Assembly (NCBI GenBank): GCA_001724265.1
Contig: MEDY01000076.1
Location: 114,551-178,550, forward strand
DNA: 64,000 nt
Source of the DNA: Rhizaria sp. SCN 62-66
Lineage: Eukaryota > Rhizaria, unplaced
Direction: 5' to 3'
Part shown: piece after piece, positions 1-12,000 of the stretch
Position numbering within the stretch: position 1 is the first letter of the stretch
How the letters are laid out: each line of letters begins with the position of its first letter
Notes under the pieces: generated by a model
Seen by the model: the letters and a program-made list of their open reading frames with translations, nothing else
Databases searched by the model: none
Told to the model about the DNA's origin: nothing
Program-made: the position numbers and the translations under genes

Positions 1-3000
1 GTACTTGGAGTGTTTAGGCTGGCTGGTCTGGATGTATTCGTCTTCGTCATCATCATCGTCCATGACGCTCCGAATGCCACTGTTCCTTGCACCAACGTTA
101 AAACTACTGTTTTTTGAGATGTTATTGTTGTCACCCCACACCGACGCGCGCGCAGTCTCAGCCGCTGTCTGAGCAGCAGCGTTCGCGGCAGCAGCCTCAG
201 CAGCGGCAGCAGCCTCCTGCTCAGGGCTCGACTTGACGGTGACGACACCTCCAGCACGAGACAGCGCAATCGCGTGCGCAGTCCACGCGCGCACCTCGCC
301 AGCCACAATTTGCGCGACTACAGGCGCCACGTGAGCGAGCTCGGCCTGCGCGCGCGGGCCGCCGCCGGTGGCGAGGAACAAAGCGTGCAGCTGGGCGCGG
401 TCGAAGCGGAGAGTTGCCCGCTTGGAGCCGAACTCGGCGGTCACGCCGCGACCAGTCGTGGTAGCGGGCGCGGGGGAGGTGAAGGCGAAAGCGTGCGATG
501 CAGAGACCGAACCGGACACAGAGCCAGGCGCGGGAGCGGGGCCTAAGCCGGATGTTGAGCCAGTGACTGAACTGGGTGACGTGCTTGATAGAGGCGCTGG
601 CATCGGCAGCGGTGCAGGGTTGAAGCCAGTGCTACCGATGTTGCTAGAGGCAGCGCGGGTGATAGGCGATGGGACACCGATCGCGTTGTTATTCTCCGTC
701 TGCATCGCGTTGCCGCCACTGTTGAGAATGGGCATCGTGGAAAAACGAAGGATCTCGACAGGCGGCTTAGCTTCGGAACCGCTGCGGTCACGGTCGGGGA
801 ACATGCTTTCACGGTCACGAGGTGAGAACTGTGGCGGCGTGTGCAAGTTGAACATATGTGTCGTTGAATGAGGCGATGACTGCAGCTGCTGTTGTTGCTG
901 CTGTTGCAGTTGTTGCTGCTGCTGTTGCGCGGTGGTTCGCGAAGACACGCCAGTGAGCCTAAGCATCGGCAGGAACGCCATGTGCAGTGCACGCAACTGG
1001 CTGTTCGCATCGTTGAGCGCACTGGTAAAGCCATCCCTGCGCCGTGCCGTGGCCGCTGCAACGACCCTCTCAAGCGTCGCCGCGAGCGCCGCAGGAGACG
1101 CGTAGCGGCAGCCGAGCTGTGAGAGCTCAGTGAGCAGGCGCAGCAACGAGTGGAACGGCAAAGGAGACTTGAGAGTCAGCAGAGGCAGCAGCGCGGCGCG
1201 GGTGAGTGCCGCGGGCGCGGTTCCGGCAGCGGACTCAGCCGCTGCTGCAGCAGCAGTTGCGGCGGCAATCGCCTCCTTGTTGCTGCTGTTGCTCGCACAG
1301 CACGCAGCGGCAGCCGCAGCCGCGCTGTCAGTGACCGGCATGCCCGCGATGAGCGGCAGACGGTGCGCCAACACGTGCCGCAGCAGAGCGATTTGCTCTC
1401 TAAGCGCACGCGACGCGGCTGTCTCGCGCTCGCGGAGCTTGCTGAGCAGACGGGGCAGAGATGGGATAATGCCGTCATCGAGCGGCAGGGTCAAAATGGC
1501 ACCAGTGACAGGGCGGTCTTGCTTCGAACCATCGCTGCTCACGTTAAAGGTAAAACGAGCACTAGTGGCATTTGCGGAAGCCTTCGCGTCATAAGACGCA
1601 GTGAAAGGGCGAGGTGCTTCGTACAGCGTCCAGCGAAACAGCACAACGTCAGGGATAGCAGAGCCGACCGCAGCAGGAGCACTCAGGAGACCTAGGTGCG
1701 AGGGGGCGAAGGGGCGCAAAGAGGCTAATGAGTGGCTGTTGAGCAACTGTGGCGGGAGAGAACGGCGCGCGACAGACAGAGACTGCTTGAACGCACTGCC
1801 AAGAGTACTGTTCCCGGAGTCCAGATCACCGTGAATCGCGTTCAGGTGCGGGGCGACCGAGTTAGCGTAAGAGTTCTCTGCATCGATGGGCGGGTAGTCA
1901 TAAAACACTGATGGCGAAACAAGTCCGACGCGGTAGTTCTCGTGCGCCAGCCCGCTCAGCAGCGTGACGTGGGGGCAAACACGGGCAGCGGATTCCGGAG
2001 CCGCAGCGTCAGCGTCGGCCTCAGCGTCCTCACCAGTGTGCTCTCTACTGTCATCGTCGTTGTCCTCGTCAGAGTCGCTGTCAAGAGACACCGAAGCAGT
2101 TGCCGATGAGTACGAAGTCAAAGGGAACTTATGGGTCTTAATGTAGACTATTGCACTGGCAACGACCTGGGCAGTCAAAGAAGACAGGAAACCACCAACA
2201 GGATGGACAAGCTCGTTCGCGTCATCGCGGGTGCTACTTAGACCGGGGTAAGCGCCGGCCGCAGGCGCTGCGGAGCTGGAGTTTGCGTACTGCTGGTACT
2301 GCTGCGGGTTCATCAGGCCTGAGGAGCGGCGATCAAGTCGAGTGCGGGGGATGCCGGCGTTGGCGTTGTTCGCATTGTTGTTCTCAGCTGCAGCCACAAG
2401 AGGTGAAGGTGAAATTTGCGTAGGGGACACACCCTGCTGCTGTTGAGTCGCAACTGTTCCTGATCCAGGGGTCACGTTTCCGCTCGTGTTGTTGCTCATA
2501 GACGGCGTTCTCGCAATCTTGTACGCGTTGCCGTACACAGCGTGCCTCGGCAGCACAGAGCCAGGAAACACCGAGAGCGCGAATGCAACTAACTGGGGCG
2601 GGCACACGTTGGACATCAGGTACCGCGTAACCGCACGCGTGTGCAGCGTATCAGTCACAGCAAGGGCGTGTAGCGCACCGGCCAACGCAGCCAAGCTCGT
2701 GAAAGACTTGCCGCCTGTGTAAGTGGTCTTAGTGCCCACGTTAGTTCGCGCGGTCGCGCCCTTCGCCTGTGCGCCGCCACTGCCACGAACACGGCTGCGC
2801 TGGCCCCACTGCTGCTGGCGCTGCTGCTGCAGCTGTTGCTTCACCGCTGTCGACGTGAGCAACGCAACATACCACATCAACGGTGGACCCACCGGCAGGC
2901 CGGAGAGATGAGCCAGCCGCCGCACAATAGCAGGTGTCGCGAGGCGGCGCGGGGCCGGCGGCAGCCTCAACAGCGCGGCGACGGCATCGGCCTCGCCGGC

Positions 3001-6000
3001 GTCGCCAGACGTGACGTTCGCAGGAGCGGGGTCTGAGCTGAGGCGCAGGCGCGGGGACGCTGCGAGAACAGCGGCCGGGCTCAGCGTGGCTGGAATCGCC
3101 ACGGGCGGGCGCCAGAGGCCGGCGAGGGCGCGGTCTTCCTCTCTACCATCCGCGGCAGCGTCTGTGTTGCGATTAGCGCTGGCTGCAGAGAGGCCGCGGC
3201 GCGTGAGTGGCAAGTCTGCCACGTCCTTGACGAGAGCCTTGGCGCTGTGGTCAGTGAGCATGCGCGCGAGCACCGCGGCGGTGCGGCGCTCAACGTCGAG
3301 CACGCACGCGACCGCCTTGGCCAGCGGACGCAGCGCCCACGCGGGCTTGCTGCCGCCGCCGGTGGTGCTCGCCGTCGCGGCCGCGGCCGCGGCGGCCGCG
3401 CCAGGCGCGGTGCCGGCGGCGGGCGGGCCCGGCGCGGCGGCGGGCAGCGGGATGCGAACCCACGCGCAGTCAATGCTCGCCAGCACACTGGCGCGGTCGC
3501 GGTACTGCCGCCACGCAGCGCGCGCCTGGGCCTCGCGAGCGGCCTCGAGGCTGTCGAAAGATACTGCGGAGGCGGGAGGCGCATCGCTATCGCTCTCGCT
3601 GTCACTGCCACAGTCACTGGCATCGCTGGGGGTCTGAGGGGGGGGCAGTTGGCCGCCGCTGTTGCTCTGTTGCGGCAGCAGCGGCAGAGGCGTCGCGGTG
3701 GCCGTGATGGCGTTCAAACTAGACGTGCGGCTGAGAGACGCTTCAGGAGACGCGCTGGCGGGACGCTGATGGACTGAGGCAAAGCTCGCACTCGCGTCCG
3801 CGCCATCAATAACACCAGCGGCGACCGCAACGGGTGCCCTCGCCGCAGTAGCGTTGCTCTGAGTTGTAGTCTTGGAGCTCTGAGTCGTACTCTTAGTGCG
3901 GCCACGAGAGCCAGCAGCAGGGGCGGCAGCGACCGCCGGCGGCGCGGGGGGCGGCGGTGGCGGGAACAGAGGATGCAGAAGGCCAACCTCGAAGAACGTG
4001 TCTGCAATGCCATTCGGCTGCGCGAAAGTCGCGGTCGCGCCGGCATTAGCGCTATTAACGCCCGTCGAGGTTCCGTAGACTGAGCCCGCAGAGTCGGTGT
4101 TGGTGCTGGCAGTGCTCGCAGCGCCGTGGGCGGCGGCGCTCGCGTGGGCCTTGCTCGCGAGCGCGGCCGAGCCGTGCATGAGGTAGTTGTGGTACGTCGC
4201 CGCCGCCGCGGTGCCGTGGCGCGCCCGGGCCCAGCCGCGCGCGCGCAGCAGCGTGTCGATGGCGTTGATCGCCGTCACGGCGCTGCCGCCCGCGGAGTGC
4301 AGCAGCTCGAACACGTCCGCAGGGGCCCACACCGGCGCAGGCGCAAGGGCCTGCGGGGAGACGACGGAAATTGACGAGTAAGGGCCGTACGCGCCAGCGC
4401 TTGCGTTGGCGCTGGCGGCGGCGTTGGGACGCGGGGACAGGCCGCGGCCAGCAGCGTTCCCTGGGGTGTTGCTTGTAGAGTTACGGCTGGGGGAGCGGGC
4501 GCGGGTCAATGAGCCTGTGCTTGTCGCGTTCGCGCTGCTCGTGACTGGGGGGATCCAGCCGGGCACGTACAGCGACGGGTCGAATATGACATACGACTGG
4601 CTATTGCCGTTCGCACTCGTGTTACCCATGTTGGCGTTGGCGGCCGTGCTAGCGAGCGCTGACGACGGCAGGGCGAGGTACGCCTCAGCCGTGTTTGTCA
4701 CGGTCGACCTACGGCGGCCGCCCGCAGCGCCCGGAGTCCCGCTCGGTCCGCCATTGGCGGCCGCAGCGTTAGCCGTGGCGGGGATGACCGTGGCCGCGGT
4801 GGAGCGCGTCTGCGTGGAGGAGTACACCGGCAGCAGCGACTGCAAGCCGCGGTAGCCCGCGGAGACGCCCCAGGGGTCGCGCGCGGCGGCCGCGGTGGTG
4901 TAGGTCAGCAGGCCGGCGGCAGTAGATGGGTAGAAGCGGGAGAGCCCGGCCCAGAGCGAAGTTGACGGGGACCGGTAGGCCGCGGAGAACGCGCTGGGGG
5001 CAAGGTTGCCGGGGGCCGCCTCGATGTCGCCAGCGTTGTTAGTGCTGCCAAAGTGTGGGGACGATGTGAAGGACGCGGTCGACGAAGACATCATCAGCGT
5101 GTGCTCCGCGAGTACGGCAGCGGCCCGGTCCGGGTCCGTGTCAGCGAGCCAGGCGAGGTAGGCCACGTCAGCGGCCACGGACGCGGCGTGCGACGAGGAC
5201 GACGACCAGAGCGGAACCATCGCAGAGCTTACACTGGCGCCGTATGAGCCGTGGCTGGCGCCGCTAGCGCTCGAAAGCGAGCCAGCGCCGGGCAGGCCGT
5301 TCGACGTCCCTTGGCGGGTGAGCGTAGGCTGAGGCAGCAACATCGAAGAAGTTGTGTTGTTGTTGCCAATATTGCTGTTGTTGCCGTACGGCAGTGTGTG
5401 AGCAGGGAACAATGGAGCTGCGCTAGAGATCGCGTGCGACTGCGCATAGATATATGAATCTGCTTCAGTCGCACTCGCCGCCGAAGCAGAGTTCGCATCA
5501 CCGTTGGCGTTGTTGGGGTCGTTCTCCTGCTCTTCAGTCACCGCGGTGGAGACAATGGGGGCCTCGGGCCACAGCGCGGCCGCGGCAGTGAGCCATGAAT
5601 AGGGCAGCAGCCCGCCAGCGGGGCCAGCAGCGCCGGTGGCCAGACCGGAGGCAGCGTCCCACAGACGGGCCATCGAAGCAGACCACGAGCACACGGAACC
5701 TGCGCTGGACGACGCGGATAGCAAAGCGCTCGGAGAAGCGGCGGCGGTGGCAGCAGCAGTGGCAGCGGCAGAAAAGGGTGTGAGACTGAGGTTGACGTTG
5801 AAGGAGGCAGGTGTGTAGTACAAGTGGGACTGCGATGCCGGGGAAGAGTTGGGACTAACTGCAGTGCTCGTGTTGGTGGTCGTGTCAGAAATGCGGTGAG
5901 AGAGATCCATGATGTTGGATAACAAGTCGGGCAACGATACACCCGCGCTAGCATCACTCTTCTCCGAAGCATTGATCTTCTTCTCAGCACTGGCACAGGA

Positions 6001-9000
6001 TGCGTTAGTATTGGCGTTGTTCGCCTGCTTACTCGCGCGAGCGCGCGCGTTGTAAAGCTCGGTCAGTTGCGGGACAGTGAGCAGGACAGGGGCAGCCCAC
6101 TCGTGCGATCCAGTGGACTTGACGCCGCTCTTGTTGTGACTCGCAGGAACAGAGGCAGCTGCAGCAGCAAAAGTGACCGTGACGAGCTCGTCTGGAATCG
6201 CCCTTGTGTTCACCGGCTCCGGCGCAACGGCCCTGATAAAGCCAGTCTTGGCAACCCAATACCGACCGTACCAGCCAGCACCGTGCAGCAACACCGCCAG
6301 CGGCACTTGTGCGGTCAACACACCGACCGGTGCACTGCTAGCGTTCTTCTCCGCGTCTAAGCGCCTCGCTGTGGTAGTGTAAGGGGCTGGGAAGTGGAAC
6401 GTGTCGGCAGTGGTCGCCGCACCCTGAAACGACGCCAGCGCAAGCTGCGGCTGCGCTTGCGCTGCGCCGGGCGCCAAGTGCGCGCGCACGAAGGCGTCGT
6501 CGCCTGTGAACTTCAGCAAGCGCTGCGCGCCGGCGAAGGCCAGTGACTGCGCGGCGCTGCTGTGAGGCTGAGAGGGCGAGCGGCCGTGGCTGATGGGCGA
6601 CTGGCTGTGGGCGGTCGCAGCGGCAAGGGAGTGCACGATGGGCGACAGAGCAGCACTGCGGTCGCTGAAGGCACTCTTGCCGGCGCCCGCGGGAGCAAGG
6701 CGCGGCACCATGCCACGGAACAGGTACCGAGGGTCGAAGCTATCTGTGCGGGACAGCAAAGAGCCCCCTTGCTGCGCCTCGGACCCAGACCTGGCGCGCC
6801 CAGCGTCACCAGTCGCATTGGCGCCATTCACCACGTTTGCAGTGGGAACAGCGGTCACAGCGGGCCGAAGCGGAGGGTCAATGAAGTCGACAAAGAGGTA
6901 ATCGCCCTTCGACACGACATACAGACCGGGCAACAATGAGTACGCACCACTGTGCTGCTGCCTCTTGTCATTGCCGTTGTTGTTGCCATTGATGCGCATC
7001 TCAGCAGTCGACAGCGCACATGCCCGCGGGTCACTGTACACCGGCGACGTCAGCGACGCCAGCAGACCGTGGGTCAACAGCGAGCCGAGGCCGAAGAGAT
7101 ACCGCGACAAAACCAGCGCGTGCAGCCGGAAGCGCGCGCAGACGCCGATGTAATGGGTCGCCAGCGAGCGCCCGAGCGACGGCAGCGACGGAGAAGGCAC
7201 GGACCGGGAGAAACCGGCGTGGGCAAGCAGGGACGGGAAGTTAAGCCGCAGCATTGTCGCAGCGGCGGATACCATCGCGGCCGCATTCACGTTACGAGTG
7301 TTGCCAAGAAGCAAGGCAGACGTCATGATCATCGTCGCATTCATGTTGCTGGGATTGTTGAACGGTGAAGGACCACGACTGTTCGAAGCACTGTTTGCAT
7401 CCACCGCATGATTCAGCTGCGGTTGAGCTGAGGTGCTACCAGTGTTGTTGTTGGCGGTGGCACCCCAGCGCTGTTCAACGTGGGCGCCAACAAGCGCAGT
7501 CACCTGTTCAACCAAACTCGCCGTCAGAGTCTTGGTCAGGTGCGCAACGACCCACTCGCCGCCCACAACGCCACCCGGGCTGCTCGCGTCAGAGCTAGTC
7601 AGCGCGGCGGTACGGCGAGACGCGGTGTGGTTGCAACGCGCGTCACGCTCGACGAGCGCCAGCGCGGCGACAAACGCGCGCGTGCGGGCGCCAGGAGCGC
7701 AGAGCCACGCGTCGGCGGCGGCGGCACGCGCAGCGGCCGCAAGCACCGGTGCTACGGCTCTGCGCACCGCGGCCGGCAGCGCCTGCAGCAGCGCAGTAAC
7801 CGCGGTCGCCGCCGCCGTCGCAGAGGCGGCGCCGGAGTCAGCGTCAAGTGTCAGCGACTGTGTCTGGGACTGCAGCACGGAGGTCGAGGAGCCAAACGAC
7901 GCCGCGTGCACAGCAGCTGCAGTGCGAGCAGCCAAGACTCTGGCAGTGTTATGTGCCCAATCAGCCGCAGTACCGCTCGCAGAAGCGGAAGCGAGACTGG
8001 AGTCATTCGCGCTGCTCGCGCTGCTGTTGCCACCGGTGTGGTTGACCGTGGGGAACGACAGCAGTGTGTCGGGCGACAGCGACGACAAGTGACCAGGAAC
8101 CACAGCAGGGTGCGACAAAAGAGCGAACGCTCCACTGTTGCCATTGAAGCTAGCAGAAGCTGCGGAGGCCGCAGCAGTGATTGCAGGCAACATAGCACGC
8201 GACCACCCGTATTCGCCGACACGCATATCCTTACGCAACTGCGCGTTCAAGCCGCTCAGCTGCTGCAGCAGCACGCCAATAACTTCATCAGCAGAGGAAA
8301 TCGCGTCATCAACGTCACCGGAGATAGCAGCGGCACCGGGCAGCAGCGCACTGGCGACCGCGCGCGCAATGGCAGATGGCACTAGAGCCCCGGCGCCGGT
8401 CTGCGGCGCGCCGACGCCGAGTGTGACCGACACAGCGGCGGCCGCGGCGGCCTCTGCGATGCGGTAGCGGCGCACGCGCGCGGCCACCGCGAGCGCGAGC
8501 GCGGATAGAGACGAGAAGATCGGCCGACGACGCGCGGCGCGGAGCCGGTGCTGAGTGATGGCGGGCAGCGCGCGCGCGAGGGCGTCGAGGCTGGGGACCG
8601 TGAGCATCACGAGTTCCGAACCGACTGCATTGCTCGCAGTCAGTGACTTACTGTCAGCGCCCGCGTTGTTCGCAGGCGCGTTGTGCGTGTTATTGTTCGT
8701 GTTGGTAAAGCCTGTGGCGCCTGTAGCGGGAACAGAGAAGCTTCCGTCATTGTAGATCAAGGTAGCCTCTGTTGCAGACAGCGGCACAGCAGTGGCCTCG
8801 TTTGCGCCAGCGGTAATCACATCGCCATTGCTCTTGTTGTTCCCGCTCGCAATCGTCGCCAAGATAGACGTGGCCTCATGAGGAGACAGAGGCAGATAAG
8901 CAACAGCATTTGCAGTTGTGCCGTCAACAGCGTTCAAGCTATTCGCGTTGTTGGTGTTGTTCAAAGAGCCACGTGCAAGGGCGTATGCGCCAGAAACGTG

Positions 9001-12000
9001 GCCGGCGTAAAACAGCAGCTGCTTCTCGAACTTCGCCCTCGCAGCGTCGTACTCCTGCACGATCTCTGCTAGTATCTGCGGGATGATGGGGTCTCCGCCG
9101 CAGAAGTGGACGAACTTCGCCAGACGCAGCGCGCACGCAGCGGGAGAGCGGTCAATCATGTGGACACCGTTTGCACTGCGACTGAGAGGCGTCGACTCAG
9201 AGTCCGAGTCTGAGCCAGAGTCCGGCGGTGAATTAGTGCTCGATGCAAACGTCGTCGCAGTGTTGGACTGCGGGATGTCCACCACATCATCGTTGCCCTG
9301 CTGCTGCTGCTCACGGTCGCTGCGGCCAATAGTGTCAAGACTCGCAGTGGTCGCAGCGCGGGCGCGGGCGCGAAGCTTGTCAGCCTTACGGCGCGCCTCT
9401 AAAGCGCGGGCGACGTCGGCTGTCGGTGAGCAAACGATGAGGTCGGAGAGACCAAAGAACTTTGCAATAAAAATGTCCGTATTCTCAGCGTCGCTGCCGT
9501 AGTGATCTTTCCGCTCAATGTTTGCGTTTTCGGAGCTGTTGATATCTCCACTTCTGGGCTGGTTGATTTCGTCGCCGATGAGCACGATGTCGCTCTTGAA
9601 CGACTCCTCAGCGCGCTTGCTCAGTGCATCCAGAGAGAAAGAGCCTGAAGACGGCAGCTGCGACTCCGACTGCGACTGTGCGGCGCCGGGGGCCGCAAAA
9701 AAGCTGTCACGTTCGCTACTGCGGACAGCGCTGTCCGTGTTGTTGTTCAGCATAATATGCTGAGTCATGGCGGCATCCTCAGCAGCAACACGTGTCGAAA
9801 AGACAACATTACGACGGCGACGGTTGTGCCTGGTATCTTGAGCGGCCTGATCTTGACCCTGCGCAGCATTGTCATCAGAATCAGCGACAGAGTCATCGCT
9901 CTCATCACTGGCCTCTTCAGAGGAGTGGCTTAACTTACTGTTGTCTGACTTCTTCGGGACAAATGCAAGCCGAGCAAGGCCCAGGGGCAGCAGCTGTGCG
10001 CCGCTGACACCTGCAGTAACGCTCGTATTGAGAGTGGAGGAACTAAGGATGATAGTCGCGACAGCCTGCTCGAGCACGCGCCGCGCGCCGGTCTGCAGAG
10101 CGGCCTGACTGAGATCCGCAATCAGCGCAGTCGGAGCCCACCAAGGGGACGACTTGACTGAGCTCTCGACTGTCTCGGTCATCTTAGCAATCATAGTGAC
10201 AATATCAGCCCCGGTCTGCTAGCTCCCACCAGCGTGCTTGATGTTGCGGGAGGTGACGGGCGTTTGCGGACTGCTGTTGAATGAGAACGCAGAGCGTGGC
10301 TGAGACGGCTTGTTGTTGCGCGGGGACAGGGCAGCATCGTCAACAGGAACAGCAGCGGTGACAGCGGAAGAGTTGTTCGTCTGCGTGACTGTGAGCACGA
10401 AGGGCAAACCGTTCGAAGCTAACGGCGACATGATAGCAGCTGCAGCTGTCGAAAAAGCAGGAATAGTGAGCATATGACCACGGCCAGATACGTCGTTGCT
10501 ATTTTGACTGCCGTGGAGCGAACTGCTCGCAGTCGTCGAGGCAGAATATGGTATCATCGAGTTGCTACTGGACTGACCGACAACGAACGACTTGCCGGCC
10601 ACAACACGCGCCGCGTCAGCATCAGCAGCAGCAGCAGTATTCTTATTGCTAGCGCTGATGTTGCCTGCGACAGGCAGCGGGGCGAGGCGCGGAAGCAGCA
10701 AGTCGACGACGCTCGCGTACAGTGCGAACCTCTGTGCGTGCGTTATGACACCGGCCGAGGTTGACTGGAACGACGGCGGAGACACAGGGCGATGCTGGCT
10801 GCCGCTGATGCTGTTCGCGGTCTGAAGAGGCGCGAGTGCAAGTGCAGCCGCCACCGAAGCCGAGACGGGGGGTAGCGCGCGGACACTGGCCCTGAATGTG
10901 ACAACAGCGCAGTCAACGTCAGTGCTAGAACTAGCAGTGCTAAGATTGTTGTGGCCGGTGGGCAGCACAATAGCAGACGTCGCGAGGAGGACGCTACGCG
11001 CGCTAGTCGCGATGCGGCGCAGCACTGCAGCCACAGCAGCAAGGTTGGTGGAGGACGCAGCGGCGGCAGCAGCAGCAGCAGCGCGTGAGAGCGCCTCACT
11101 GGCGTTCACCGTAGAGGTCGCACTGTTAGCGCTGTTAGCGCTGGCGGTGGACAGGAACGCGTGCGAGATAGCTGCGAAGATGCCATCATAGCAGGGGGCA
11201 GAGACGGCGAACACGTGGTCAACAGCAGGAGCAGGCAGCGCCAACGTCACACAGTCACTCGCTGCGTTGCTCTTGTAGATGTGGTCGCCGCAAATAAGAG
11301 GAGCTGAGAGAATAAACAAAGGGAAGATGTGCACCTTGCGCTGGCTCGTCAGATGTAAGTGTCCCTCACCAGCGCCATTTGAGTGCGGTCCTTCGGAAGA
11401 CAGTGGCTGAGATACGGGGCTTGGCTGAGAGACAGGGTTTGCCAGCGACACAGCACCAGTCACGCGGGAGATCGTGAGCAGCGTGTACACACCAAGCGGT
11501 AGTCCGCTCTCAACAATGTCTTCGTTGGCAGCAGAGTCACCGTGAGGAGCCATTGTAAGCGCCGAGCTGTTGCCGTTCCAATTGTCACTGTAATCGCTGT
11601 TTTTTTTGTTCAAGGCGGAGACCGCGTACGTGGTTGACGTGTACGGAGTGACGCCACGCGTCAGCGTTTGCGGCAGCATCGCCTGCGCCAGCAGTGACCG
11701 GGCGACCCAGTTGGCCGCGCGCACGCGCCACGCCAGCGCCAGCGCCTCTGCGTCCGCGCGGGCGCGGGCGGCGCGCTTGGCGGTCTTGCGCTGTTCACGG
11801 TCACTCGCGGTCTCGGTCTCGCTTGCACTCTCGCTGTCAGAGTCCACATTGTTCCTGTTGACATCGCTCTTGTTGTTCTTGTTGCTGTCGGACTTTGCCT
11901 TCTCTGCATCTGCAGCAGCGATGGCGAGAGCCTGGGTGGCGATCGCAAGCGTGGGCACGTTCCGCAGCATCAACACGTCGACAAGCGCCTCACTTGAGAT

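Noticed and set aside
274-9763. Many plus-strand open frames of 60-300 codons across the left 10 kb
   Set aside because: The minus strand is one continuous coding frame here. The plus frames overlap each other in different registers and have Arg/Ala-rich shadow composition.
10208-10229. A tiny intron (GTGGGAGCTAG or GTGGGAGCTAGCAG) removing the TAG in the left giant gene
   Set aside because: At 11 or 14 nt it would be far too short and would also shift the frame.
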